Of a stretch of DNA of 28,635 nt, positions 8,734 to 16,931 are shown piece after piece. Origin of the DNA: Megasphaera sp. AM44-1BH (GTDB lineage Bacteria; Bacillota; Negativicutes; Veillonellales; Megasphaeraceae); NCBI RefSeq assembly GCF_003467125.1, contig NZ_QSFA01000022.1, forward strand, positions 1-28,635, written 5' to 3'. Below the pieces are notes generated by a model. That model saw only the letters and a list, made by a program, of their open reading frames with translations, did no database searches and was not told the origin of the DNA. Numbering within the stretch: position 1 is the stretch's first letter; each line of letters opens with the position of its first letter. A program made the position numbers and the translations under genes.

Positions 8734-9999
8734 TTATTTGCCTTCAGTCTTCTTCGGCAGGCTCAAGGTCAGGAAGAAGCCGCAGGCAAGCATAGCTGCC
8801 AGGAAATAGATGCCCGCATAAATGGACATGAACTGAGTGGTCAGCCAGCCAACGATGAAGGGACCAACAAAACCGCCGAGGTTACCAAGGGCATTGATGA
8901 TGCCCAGGCTGTCACCAGCAACTTTAGCCGGGAAAAGCATGGTCGGGATTGTCCAGAAAATGCCCGATGCGCACTGCAGGAACAAGCCGCAGCCGCAGAG
9001 GAAGGCAAAGGAAACCCAGGTGTAATCTTTCAGGAAAGCCGATGCCAGGAAGCAAAGGGCGAATCCCAGGAGAGGCAGGGCGACATATTTCTTACGGTTG
9101 CCGCTGCGGTCCGACAGATGGCCAAAGATGTACAGGCCAGCCATGCAGGCAAAATACGGGATAGTGGAAAGGAAACCAATACTGGTCATGCCACTGTTTG
9201 TAAGGCTCTTGAGGATGGTCGGCAGCCACATAGCAAAACCATAGATACCTACCTGATAGAAGAAATAGATAAGGATCAGTTTCCACATGTTGACACTGCT
9301 GAGGATAGTGGAAAGGGACGTAGGAGCATTATCTTCCGCGCTGAGTTCTTTCTGTTCTGCAGCCAGCGTCGTTTCCAGATATTCCCGTTCTTCTTTGGAA
9401 ATCCATTTGGCTTCAGACGGGCGGTTGCTGATAAGAGGCCACCATACGAAGATGAGCAGGAAAGAAACGGCACCTTCGGCGATGAAAACGGAACGCCAGC
9501 CAAAGGTCGTAACCAGCCAGCCTGAGATAGGACCAGTGATAATAGAAGCAATTGCTACGTTCATGATGAAGTAGGAATTAGCCCGGCCACGTTCGGACGA
9601 AGGGAACCAGTGGCTGATGATGACCAGGATAGCCGGCCATACGCCGCCTTCTGCGACACCGACGAGGAAGCGCAGGACTAAAAGCTGGGTAGCCGTCTGT
9701 ACAAATCCAAGGCTGGTGCATATGACGCTCCAGGCCAGAATAGAAACGGCAATGAATTTCTTGGCATTGCCTGTTTCCGCAATATGACCGCCTGGTACCT
9801 GAAGAACCATATAGCCGATAAAGAAGATACCTGCTGCCAGGCCGGATAAGGTTGCCGTCATCTGCAACGCATCGCTCATACCGCCAGCCATGGCGAAACC
9901 GATATTGGTACGATCCATAAACCCGAAAATATAGACGAGGATCGCCGGTGGAATAATACGCCCCCAGCGTTTAGCCGGGATAGCTTCTGTTGATGCCAT
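8734..9999 (-). CDS. MFS transporter, anion:cation symporter (ACS) family
   Basis: 421 residues, about twelve hydrophobic helices. The N-terminal helix contains the ACS signature-like FMDRTNIGFAMAG. HWFPSSERGRANSYF is the loop typical of this family, and IINALGNLGGFVGPFIVGW lies in a late helix. ACS members import organic anions such as aldonates, tartrate, glucarate or nicotinate with protons or sodium. The ATG at 9999 is preceded by AAAGGA with ten bases; an upstream TTG start lacks a site. It is a single gene convergent with dehydratase 2 and followed downstream by a shared terminator. The context of dehydratases, a racemase-like protein and SDRs points to a hydroxy acid or sugar acid substrate. 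A second family member is cut by the right edge of the window. Confidence 0.9.
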   Translation of the reverse strand: MASTEAIPAKRWGRIIPPAILVYIFGFMDRTNIGFAMAGGMSDALQMTATLSGLAAGIFFIGYMVLQVPGGHIAETGNAKKFIAVSILAWSVICTSLGFVQTATQLLVLRFLVGVAEGGVWPAILVIISHWFPSSERGRANSYFIMNVAIASIITGPISGWLVTTFGWRSVFIAEGAVSFLLIFVWWPLISNRPSEAKWISKEEREYLETTLAAEQKELSAEDNAPTSLSTILSSVNMWKLILIYFFYQVGIYGFAMWLPTILKSLTNSGMTSIGFLSTIPYFACMAGLYIFGHLSDRSGNRKKYVALPLLGFALCFLASAFLKDYTWVSFAFLCGCGLFLQCASGIFWTIPTMLFPAKVAGDSLGIINALGNLGGFVGPFIVGWLTTQFMSIYAGIYFLAAMLACGFFLTLSLPKKTEGK

Positions 10000-10139
10000 A
10001 GTAAACACATCCTTTTGACAAAATAACCGCAATGTATAGCCAGATACAGAAAATAAAAGTATAAATACGTTTTTATATTCCTAACCAGAATGATAAATGT
10101 TTATTTTCTATAGCTATTATTCATAACAGCGGTGTACCT

Positions 10140-10167
10140 ATTATAGCACCATTGCCGTGTTTAGCAA
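10140..10167 (-). promoter_or_regulatory. Promoter of ACS transporter 1
   Basis: On the minus strand TTGCTA (10162-10167), 16 bases, TATAAT (10140-10145). The leader is about 135 bases and AT-rich. Apart from this box and the terminator to the right, the 10000-10300 stretch holds nothing I can support. Confidence 0.6.
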
Positions 10168-10235
10168 GTAGTATCCGGTAAATTATCGGCATTCTTGTAT
10201 CCCAATTTTTTATTGTTATCATTCTATTTGTACAT

Positions 10236-10282
10236 AAAAAAAAACAGGGATTATATTGTTAATGTTAACAATATAATCCCTG
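10236..10282 (-). terminator. Terminator of the IclR2-SDR operon
   Basis: CAGGGATTATATTGTTAA (10245-10262) pairs perfectly over 18 bp with TTAACAATATAATCCCTG (10265-10282) around a two-base centre. On the minus strand it is followed by a run of nine T. Confidence 0.92.
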
Positions 10283-10300
10283 CTTGCCTGTCACAAAGAA

Positions 10301-11062
10301 TTACTGCATGGTCCAGCCACCATCCAGAACGATAGGCTGACCGGTCATATAATCAGAAGCCGGCGATGCCAGGAAAACGGCAGCACCTGCAATATCTCCT
10401 ACTTCACCGAAACGGCGCATGGGGATTTTTCCTGTAATGTGTTTATAAATCTTTTCTTCACTCAGTGCTTCTTTATTGATATCCGTAATGACATATCCCG
10501 GGCAGATGGCATTGACCTGGATATTGTATTTAGCCCATTCCAGTGCCAGAGCTTTCGTCATCTGCAGGACACCGCCTTTGGCTACACAATATGGCAGCAC
10601 CTGCTTTTCTGCAACAAGACCCAGCATAGAAGCAATATTGATGATTTTCCCGCTCTTTTGGGCAATCATATGTTTTCCGGCAGCCTGTGCCATGAAAAAG
10701 ACAGCCTTCATATCCATGTCGATTACACGGTCCCAGTCGGATTCGGTCAGATCTTCCGCTTTTTTCGTAATCGCGCTGCCGGCATTATTGACAAGAATAT
10801 CAATATGACCAAAGGCATCTATTGTTTTCTGCATCAGATTGGCAACATCACTGGCAATGGTGACATCGCATTTGACGCCCAGACCTTTGACGCCATACTG
10901 TTCCATTTCTTTGGCAACGGCGTCACATTCATCCTGATGACGGCTGACGACGACGACATTGGCACCACTCTGGGCCAGGCCTTCCACAATACCTTTGCCG
11001 ATACCTTTCGTACCGCCTGTTACAATAGCTGTTTTCCCTGTAAGTTGCAATTTTTCAAACAT
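10301..11062 (-). CDS. Short-chain dehydrogenase/reductase 1
   Basis: 253 residues, classical SDR. The Rossmann motif TGGTKGIG is at residues 15-22, NNAG at 92-95, and the catalytic Ser145, Tyr158 and Lys162 (PYCVAKGG) are present. The Asn that normally completes the SDR tetrad appears to be Asp117 (VIDMDMKAV), a substitution to note. Overall it resembles gluconate 5-dehydrogenase and 2-dehydro-3-deoxygluconate 5-dehydrogenase-type SDRs, but family assignment within SDRs is unreliable by eye; FabG-like activity is possible. ATG 11062 has GAGAGGAG eight bases upstream. It is the last gene of the operon IclR2-SDR2-SDR1, 16 bases after SDR2. Oxidation or reduction of a sugar-acid intermediate is inferred from neighbours. 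Confidence 0.87.
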   Translation of the reverse strand: MFEKLQLTGKTAIVTGGTKGIGKGIVEGLAQSGANVVVVSRHQDECDAVAKEMEQYGVKGLGVKCDVTIASDVANLMQKTIDAFGHIDILVNNAGSAITKKAEDLTESDWDRVIDMDMKAVFFMAQAAGKHMIAQKSGKIINIASMLGLVAEKQVLPYCVAKGGVLQMTKALALEWAKYNIQVNAICPGYVITDINKEALSEEKIYKHITGKIPMRRFGEVGDIAGAAVFLASPASDYMTGQPIVLDGGWTMQ

Positions 11063-11078
11063 GAGTCCGTCTCCTCTC

Positions 11079-11837
11079 TTAGTCGCACCAGGCAGCGCCA
11101 TTTACATCCAGGATTTCACCAGAAATATATTTTGCCTTATCGCTGGCAAGGAAAATAATGGCTTCGCTGATATCATCGGGTTCACCAAATTTACGGCCCA
11201 GGGGAATAGTCTTGACGAGTTTTGCACACATTTTAGGATCCCATACGGCAGTCATCTTCGTCTGGATGGGTCCCGGAGCTACGGCATTGACACGGATGCC
11301 ATAGCGGGCAGCAAAGGTAGCTGCTGAAATCGTTACATTGACAATGGCTGCTTTACTGGCCGAGTAATCGACACCAACAGCACCGGACCCTGTTTTGGCC
11401 GCAATGGACGTGACATTGACAATATTGCCTTTTGTTCCCGTGCGCATCATGGATTCAATAGCCTTCTGGTTGGTGTACAGTGTGCCAAAGGCATTGATTT
11501 TCATGACCCGGTCCCAGCTTTCCGGTGTAACACCGAGGAAATTCATGCCACTGGTGCAAATACCGGCAATATTGGCAAATATATCAATACGGCCAAATTT
11601 CTTTTCTGTATCTGCTACGAGGGCATCCACATCGGCCGGCTTGCTGACATCACACGCCATGACGCTTGCCGAAAAGCCGTCTTTTTTTAATTCGGCAGCA
11701 CATTCTTCACATTCAGACAGAACATTGCTGGAAATAACGCAATGAGCCCCTTCTTCACAAAAACGACGGGCTGTCATGGCACCGATACCGCGGCCGCCAC
11801 CAGTTACTACTACAATTTTGTCTTTGAAATCATTCAT
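11079..11837 (-). CDS. Short-chain dehydrogenase/reductase 2
   Basis: 252 residues, classical SDR. The nucleotide motif TGGGRGIG is at residues 12-19, the tetrad residues are Asn115 (KINAFG), Ser144, Tyr158 and Lys162 (VDYSASKAA), and the NNAG motif is altered to NIAG (residues 89-92). It probably catalyses an NAD(P)-dependent alcohol/ketone interconversion on a hydroxy acid or sugar-acid derivative; the substrate cannot be named. AAGGAAGG lies about eleven bases before the ATG, a slightly long spacing. It is 34 bases downstream of IclR2 and 16 bases upstream of SDR1. The two SDRs share the fold but are clearly diverged, so they probably act on different substrates or in opposite directions. 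No metal-binding or secretion features are seen. Confidence 0.87.
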   Translation of the reverse strand: MNDFKDKIVVVTGGGRGIGAMTARRFCEEGAHCVISSNVLSECEECAAELKKDGFSASVMACDVSKPADVDALVADTEKKFGRIDIFANIAGICTSGMNFLGVTPESWDRVMKINAFGTLYTNQKAIESMMRTGTKGNIVNVTSIAAKTGSGAVGVDYSASKAAIVNVTISAATFAARYGIRVNAVAPGPIQTKMTAVWDPKMCAKLVKTIPLGRKFGEPDDISEAIIFLASDKAKYISGEILDVNGAAWCD

Positions 11838-11871
11838 GCTGATCCATACCTTCCTTTTCCATAGAATATTA

Positions 11872-12642
11872 TTAAATAAAACTTAAATCCTGTTGTAATC
11901 CTGCTGTCTGTTCGGCAATTTCCCCTTTATGACGTTTCAGGATGCGGAGTATTTCCTGCTGCTTTTCCGGCGTAGAGCGGTAAATCGGCAGGCTGACACT
12001 GATAGCCATCGTCTGATTGGCCACCTGGACGGGAATGGAAATACATTCAATATCTTTATTCACTTCGCCATTTTCCAGTGCGTATCCCTGCTTTCGGATA
12101 GTACGCAGCTGGGCCAGGAGCTCATCGACGGTGCGCACGGTCCGCTCCGTATACTGCTTTAATACAGGAGGGCAGATGCGGCGTACTTCCTCGTCAGTAT
12201 AACAGCTGAGAAGGCTCTTTCCCAGACTCGTGGCATATGCTGCCAGCGTCGCCCCTACAGACGAACTGACCCGGATGGCCTGCTGGGGTTCCATTTTGGC
12301 AATATACAGGACATTCATTCCTTCCAGAATCCCGAGCTGACAAATTTCATTGCAGGCTGTAACAATTTCTTCCATATGCGCTTTGACAATATCGAGACAG
12401 CTTAGCGTGCGGGTGTACGCATATCCCAGGCGGAAGCAGCTTTTACCCAGTGTAAAAAGCGAATGCTGGCACTGCAGATATCCTTTGGCTACGAGGGTTG
12501 CGACAATGGGATGCAGGGTCCCTTTGGAAATTCCGGTCTGCCGGGACAAATCGGTAAAAGATATACCTTTTTCGTGACTATACGCCGTTTCCAGAATATC
12601 CAGAACCCGTACAGTCGGATTATGCAGCTTTTCTTCTTCCAT
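11872..12642 (-). CDS. IclR-family transcriptional regulator 2
   Basis: 256 residues. An N-terminal winged helix-turn-helix (SFTDLSRQTGISKGTLHPIV at about residues 28-47) is followed by the IclR effector domain (about 75-250, including ICQLGILEGMNVLYIAKMEP and AAYATSLGKSLL). ATG 12642 has AAGGAGG six bases upstream. It is the first gene of an operon with two SDR genes, with its own promoter and direct repeats in the leader. This arrangement fits autoregulation plus control of the SDRs. It resembles IclR 1 at 2317-3120 across the whole length, and the two may sense related ligands. A repressor sensing a hydroxy acid, 2-oxo acid or sugar-acid intermediate is the simplest reading, by inference only. 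Confidence 0.92.
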   Translation of the reverse strand: MEEEKLHNPTVRVLDILETAYSHEKGISFTDLSRQTGISKGTLHPIVATLVAKGYLQCQHSLFTLGKSCFRLGYAYTRTLSCLDIVKAHMEEIVTACNEICQLGILEGMNVLYIAKMEPQQAIRVSSSVGATLAAYATSLGKSLLSCYTDEEVRRICPPVLKQYTERTVRTVDELLAQLRTIRKQGYALENGEVNKDIECISIPVQVANQTMAISVSLPIYRSTPEKQQEILRILKRHKGEIAEQTAGLQQDLSFI

Positions 12643-12657
12643 CTCTCCCCTCCTTCT

Positions 12658-12730
12658 GTTCGAATACACAATATAAGTTCGTATATTCTAACTACAAACA
12701 CAGAATACCATAGCTGATGTATAAAGTCAA
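12658..12730 (-). promoter_or_regulatory. Promoter and direct-repeat operator candidate of IclR 2 operon
   Basis: On the minus strand TTGACT (12725-12730), 17 bases, TATTCT (12702-12707). Just downstream are two direct repeats, TATACGAAC (12677-12685) and TATTCGAAC (12658-12666), 19 bases apart start to start. The first matches sequence beside the first IclR gene. Autoregulation is inferred. Confidence 0.6.
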
Positions 12731-12803
12731 TGAAATCTGAGTGAACGGCATATTATGCATGCATCCGCCGTCTACCATGCCATTTTGTCATGGTGTGTCT
12801 GAT

Positions 12804-12837
12804 AAAAAAAGCTGCCGCGCTATATGGCGCAGCAGCT
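12804..12837 (-). terminator. Terminator of FAD-linked oxidase 1
   Basis: AGCTGC-c-GCGC and GCGC-a-GCAGCT form a stem with one mismatch around TATATG. On the minus strand seven T follow. It lies 15 bases after the oxidase stop. Confidence 0.9.
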
Positions 12838-12852
12838 CCTGAAAAATCGGTC

Positions 12853-14262
12853 TTAGTCTTCGTCGTATGTAAAAATTTTTCCCGGATTCAAAATCAGATT
12901 CGGATCCAGTGCTTTCTTGATAGCCTTCATCATATTGAGGGAAACGGGATCGGTAAACTTCTTCATTTCATTGATTTTCCGCAGACCAATGCCATGTTCA
13001 CCGGAGAGGCATCCACCCAGGCTGTAAACCAGGGTATACAATTCATTGTGATATTTAGGAATGACTTCATTCCACTGTTCCATCGGCATGTCCATCTTCA
13101 GAGCATTAACGTGGATATTTCCGTCACCGATATGGGCAGAAGTGGTCGTAGCAATGCCATATTTCTTTTCAATAGCCGGGATCTGAGCCATAAGGTCCGC
13201 AATCTTATCGACAGGAACGACAATATCTTCTGCAAGCCAGATCTGGCTGTCATTACGGGCCGCTTCACCAATATTATACCGGGCTCCCCAGATACGGTCA
13301 TCAGCAACCAGTGTTTCCACAGAACCGTTCTTTTCGCAGATTTCATCAGCCGTAGCCACACGGTTATCGAGGTCATCCTGATCATAGGAATCGATGGTAA
13401 TGATGATATAGTTTCCGTTGTCTTTGGAATGAGGAAGAGTCATGTTCATGAACCGTTCTTCACTCTGGATTCCTTTATTGTCCAGGAATTCAATGGCTGT
13501 CGGCTGGACACCTGCCATCAGGAGCTGGTTCGGTACGGCCAGTGCTTTTGTTTCATCCGTAAAGATAGCAACCATATCGAAATGATACGGAGCAATGGGG
13601 CGGAGTTTCAGGCACAATTTAGTAATAATGCCCAGCGTACCTTCACTGCCGCAGATGAGTTTTTCCAAAGCATACCCGGTGGTATTCTTCTGCAGCCGTT
13701 TGCCAACCTGGGTAATTTCACCTGTCGGCGTTACGATTTCAGCCCAGTACACCTGGTCGCGGGTCGTCCCGTATTTTACAACGCGGCTGCCGCCGGCGTT
13801 GGTAGCGACGTTACCACCGATTTCACTGGATGCTTTCGAGCTGGGGTCTCCGGCGTAATACAGACCAGCTTCTTTGGCTGCAGCCTGTACGGCAGTCGTA
13901 ACAGCACCGGCTTCGACAATCATATACAGTGCATCTTTATTGACTTCAATGACTTTATTCATCTTTTCCAGGCAGAGAACAATGCCATTGTACACAGGAA
14001 TTGCCTGGCAGGCCAGACTGCTGCCGCCGCCACGAGGCGTTACAGGAACCATGTATTCATTGGCCAGTTTCATAATAGCAGCTACTTGTTCCGTCGTTTC
14101 CGGGAAAACAACGACCTCCGGCGTATGGAAATAGGCCGGATTAGTTTCTTCATCCGTCTTATAGACATCCAGTTTTTCCGGATCTGTCGTCATATTGTGC
14201 TTTCCAAGTAAATCAAGCAGTTTTTGAGTCAGTTCAGGTGTTACTTTGTTGTATTTAGGCAT
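12853..14262 (-). CDS. FAD-linked 2-hydroxyacid dehydrogenase 1 (GlcD/D-lactate dehydrogenase type)
   Basis: 469 residues. An N-terminal PCMH-type FAD domain (PETTEQVAAIMKLAN, SEIGGNVATNAGGSRVVKYG, GSEGTLGIIT) precedes the FAD-oxidase C domain. The latter has the metal-site and catalytic histidines in AHIGDGNIHVN (about residue 380) and SGEHGIG (about 418), and ends with the usual DPNLILNPGK. The family oxidises D-2-hydroxy acids (D-lactate, glycolate, 2-hydroxyglutarate) to 2-oxo acids; anaerobes often pass electrons to electron-transfer flavoprotein. The FAD loop reads PRGGGSSLACQ (residues 77-87) where the paralogue at 22483-23898 has the classical PRSGGTGLAGG. GGGAGGG lies seven bases before the ATG. 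It is a single gene with its own promoter and terminator. A role oxidising an imported hydroxy acid or a lactate-like fragment is inferred. Confidence 0.9.
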   Translation of the reverse strand: MPKYNKVTPELTQKLLDLLGKHNMTTDPEKLDVYKTDEETNPAYFHTPEVVVFPETTEQVAAIMKLANEYMVPVTPRGGGSSLACQAIPVYNGIVLCLEKMNKVIEVNKDALYMIVEAGAVTTAVQAAAKEAGLYYAGDPSSKASSEIGGNVATNAGGSRVVKYGTTRDQVYWAEIVTPTGEITQVGKRLQKNTTGYALEKLICGSEGTLGIITKLCLKLRPIAPYHFDMVAIFTDETKALAVPNQLLMAGVQPTAIEFLDNKGIQSEERFMNMTLPHSKDNGNYIIITIDSYDQDDLDNRVATADEICEKNGSVETLVADDRIWGARYNIGEAARNDSQIWLAEDIVVPVDKIADLMAQIPAIEKKYGIATTTSAHIGDGNIHVNALKMDMPMEQWNEVIPKYHNELYTLVYSLGGCLSGEHGIGLRKINEMKKFTDPVSLNMMKAIKKALDPNLILNPGKIFTYDED

Positions 14263-14351
14263 AAGTCAGCCCTCCCCGTTTAAAATAGAACGATTGACAA
14301 ACCATCCGTTCTCACAAAATAATACATGTCACAAGTATATTATCCCCGATG

Positions 14352-14404
14352 TGATATATATCATTGGATACTAACATGTTAGTTCATTATGACTTATTTG
14401 TCAA
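14352..14404 (-). promoter_or_regulatory. Promoter with overlapping palindromes upstream of oxidase 1
   Basis: On the minus strand TTGACA (14399-14404), 17 bases, TAACAT (14376-14381). A perfect 14-bp palindrome ACTAACATGTTAGT (14370-14383) covers the -10 box, a repressor-like position. A second palindrome TGATATATATCA (14352-14363) follows near the start site; its TGAT-N4-ATCA form resembles Crp/Fnr-family sites. Both are candidates only. Confidence 0.55.
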
Positions 14405-14472
14405 TACGATATGCAAATGAAGCATTATATACTGACAGATTATGAAAACCAGTAACACCTGTAAAATAAAGA

Positions 14473-14504
14473 AAAGTCCTCACGCTAAAAAACGCGAGGG
14501 CTTT
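14473..14504 (-). terminator. Probable terminator after the DUF554 gene
   Basis: AAAGTCCTC-a-CG pairs with CG-c-GAGGGCTTT, including one G-T pair and one mismatch, around an A-rich loop. It lies a few bases beyond the stop. The following T-run on the minus strand is short. Confidence 0.6.
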
Positions 14505-14508
14505 GTTC

Positions 14509-15228
14509 TTACCAGGGAATACAGGCATATAAAATACCTATCCCAATTGCCGGAAACATATTAGAAACACGTATTTGTTTATCAAAGGCCAGATTTAATC
14601 CAACACAAAAAATCATGACCGATCCAGTTAACACAATATTAGATAATATGGCCGCAGACGCAGCAGCTTTAAACCATAATCCTATCAGCGTAATCAATCC
14701 CTGTATGATACCCATGGGAATGGCTGCAAACAAACAGCCCTTGCCATTCGGGATAGTAATGACCATGATGGTTAAAAAATCGATTACCGTTTTGGTAATC
14801 AGCAGGGAACTATCTCCATAGATGCTCTCGGATAAAGGCCCCATAACGGCCAGCGAACCAATACTGACCATTAAAGATGCCGATACAAAGGCATTGATGA
14901 ATCGTGCATCATCGCGATTTCCACTATGTGCCCGGAGCCATGTCCCTAATCGTAATACCCGTCCTTCAATATTAATCAATTCTCCCAAAAAACTGCCTGC
15001 AGACATGCAGACGAGCAAGGTTACAGCCCCTGTCGATACCAGGCGCCCGTCCTTAAAGACCAGCATTTCTGCCAGGACACCTGCCGCACCAATAAAAATC
15101 AGGCAGATGCCGCACGCTACCATCACCATTTGTCTGTAGGCCTCGGAAATCCGGTTTCCGATAGTCAGGCCCAGACCGCCACCTGCAATAATTCCTACCA
15201 TATTCAGCAACGTACCAAATCCAACCAC
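14509..15228 (-). CDS. DUF554 family membrane protein
   Basis: 239 residues with about six hydrophobic segments, the length and pattern of the DUF554 (YdfK/YqgA) family. An N-terminal glycine-rich stretch (GTLLNMVGIIAGGGLGLTIG), a central INAFVSASLMVSIGSLAVMGP and a late LTGSVMIFCVGLNLA are typical. The biochemical role of this family is not established, so I name only the family. The start is a GTG at 15228 with GGAGGA six bases upstream; the alternative TTG is out of frame. It lies 81 bases downstream of the response regulator on the same strand with no terminator between, so cotranscription with the two-component system is plausible, as is a weak promoter in the gap. It could be an output gene of that system, but nothing in the sequence proves it. 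Confidence 0.87.
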   Translation of the reverse strand: MVGFGTLLNMVGIIAGGGLGLTIGNRISEAYRQMVMVACGICLIFIGAAGVLAEMLVFKDGRLVSTGAVTLLVCMSAGSFLGELINIEGRVLRLGTWLRAHSGNRDDARFINAFVSASLMVSIGSLAVMGPLSESIYGDSSLLITKTVIDFLTIMVITIPNGKGCLFAAIPMGIIQGLITLIGLWFKAAASAAILSNIVLTGSVMIFCVGLNLAFDKQIRVSNMFPAIGIGILYACIPW

Positions 15229-15309
15229 AATGTTCCTCCATGTATATCTGATTAGTTGGAATTATACACTGTTAAAAGAAAATACACCAGGAATATATTT
15301 ACTTCTATA

Positions 15310-16905
15310 TCAAAAATCTTCTTTTGATGAGGCCGCACTAGTTTCTTTCATCTTGTTCTGCGGAAGAACATCACTGGGAGAACAGGAATAAAACTTTCTG
15401 AAAACAGTACTAAAATAACTGGCATCCTTGAAGCCAATCCTGCCTGCCACTTCTGTAATGGTGTACTTCCCACTGCTTAAAAGTTCTCTTGCCTTTTTCA
15501 TCCGTACTTCTGTCAGATAGGATACGAACCGCTTACCCGTATATTTTTTAAAAACGCGGCAGAAATATCCTTTACTGACAAAATATTCTTTCGTTATCTG
15601 ATCCAGCGTCAATTCTTTATCATAGTTAGCCTCGATATACTCCAGAACAGATTCAACAACCTTATCTGCATTGTTCTGTGTAGAAACCATGTCATATGTC
15701 AGCATATCAATGAGATTATTCACATGTGTCAGGGCAGCTTGCGCACTGAGTGTGTTGTTGATGTCAGAAATATACTTCTTTTTAGCACGGATGACTTCTT
15801 CATCACTGAGGACGTTTCGTCCATATCTGTCTAATAAATCACATCCAAACCTGATGATATTAACAAGGAGCAGATTACGCGGGTATTCCAGCCGTTGCAT
15901 TTCCTGAAATATGTCACAAATGAATTTTTTCCCTGATGACAGGTCATTATCCAGTAAAAATTGCTGAAACTGTTCATATGTATGGGTCAAATCTAACTGG
16001 GAATTGTCAGCGATGGTTTTTGTCTTGCACGCTCCTAAAATAATAAAACGCTTTAACTGCCAGAACATGCCAATGTAACAATTTTCAACGGCCCGTTTAT
16101 AAATAAAGCTGAGCATCTCTTCGTGTTTCATGTACACCACAGCAGACAGGGAAACATTATAATCTGTTTCATATGTTTCAATCATTGACTGCAGCATACA
16201 TCGGATCTGGCTGTTCCATCGATCAAAAATACAGACCTGTAAATCGCCCTTACGGATTATGACCGCATACTCACGCAATTTTCTGAAGGCGCCTCCATGA
16301 ATACGCACAGGAACGCTGTTTCCATTTTCATTATCATGCCAGCCCCCTATTGCGCATACTGCGATAGGTTTAAAATTCTTCCGGTGCGATAACGAACACA
16401 ATAAAGGCAATACTTTTTCGTCGCGGCTTCCAATCCGCAGTAATTCCGCCAATTGTTCCTTGATAACGACAGGATATTGTTCTTCTAATTTCTTTTCTAC
16501 CTGTTCCAGATGAGTCTTATCAATCCGCATCTTCAGGGCCTGTCCGATGCCTGCTTTTAATATTCGGACCAGGTCATGCGGTTTTATTGGCTTTACCAGA
16601 TAATCGGTTACTCTCGCATGCATAGCCCGGTGAGCATATTCGAATTCTTTGTACGCCGTCAGAATATAAATAAATGTGTCTGGATTGGCTTCGCGTATTT
16701 TCTCGGCAACGTCCAATCCATTAATTTCAGGCATATTAATATCCAGCATAACGAATTCAGGCTGATATATTTGTACCAATCGCAAAGCTTCTTTCCCATT
16801 ACTTGCCGTACCGCAAATATGCAAGGGCAGATGGTTTTTTTCTATTACAGCCTGTATGTATTGAAATACTAATTGTTCATCATCGGCTATGACGAGATTA
16901 TACAT
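15310..16905 (-). CDS. Response regulator, CheY-like receiver plus AraC-type DNA-binding domain (YesN type)
   Basis: 531 residues. The receiver domain occupies residues 1-120 with acidic pocket Asp8/Asp9, phosphoacceptor Asp55 (FVMLDINMPEINGLD), Thr83 and Lys105 (LVKPI). A long linker domain (about 130-410) has no family I recognise. The C-terminal AraC double helix-turn-helix (about 415-515) includes LDQITKEYFVSKGYFCRVFK and ITEVAGRIGFKDASYFSTVF. GGAGGGA lies about five bases before the ATG. It follows the histidine kinase gene by 26 bases on the same strand, so the two form a cognate pair. This class activates nearby uptake or catabolic genes in response to the kinase's ligand. Likely targets are in this window (inference). 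Inverted repeats with TTACG arms near 18540-18779 and 22446-22460 are possible binding sites. Confidence 0.93.
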   Translation of the reverse strand: MYNLVIADDEQLVFQYIQAVIEKNHLPLHICGTASNGKEALRLVQIYQPEFVMLDINMPEINGLDVAEKIREANPDTFIYILTAYKEFEYAHRAMHARVTDYLVKPIKPHDLVRILKAGIGQALKMRIDKTHLEQVEKKLEEQYPVVIKEQLAELLRIGSRDEKVLPLLCSLSHRKNFKPIAVCAIGGWHDNENGNSVPVRIHGGAFRKLREYAVIIRKGDLQVCIFDRWNSQIRCMLQSMIETYETDYNVSLSAVVYMKHEEMLSFIYKRAVENCYIGMFWQLKRFIILGACKTKTIADNSQLDLTHTYEQFQQFLLDNDLSSGKKFICDIFQEMQRLEYPRNLLLVNIIRFGCDLLDRYGRNVLSDEEVIRAKKKYISDINNTLSAQAALTHVNNLIDMLTYDMVSTQNNADKVVESVLEYIEANYDKELTLDQITKEYFVSKGYFCRVFKKYTGKRFVSYLTEVRMKKARELLSSGKYTITEVAGRIGFKDASYFSTVFRKFYSCSPSDVLPQNKMKETSAASSKEDF

Positions 16906-16931
16906 CTCATTCCCTCCAGTTTATCGCTCTC

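Noticed and set aside
10236..10282. Perfect 36-base palindrome considered as a recombination or attachment site
   Set aside because: Position just after the SDR operon and the T-run on the minus strand explain it as an intrinsic terminator.
12790..14211. Long open frame on the plus strand opposite oxidase 1
   Set aside because: It is antisense to a gene with full GlcD-family motifs, lacks a ribosome site and shows no recognisable domain. It arises from the codon bias of the real gene.
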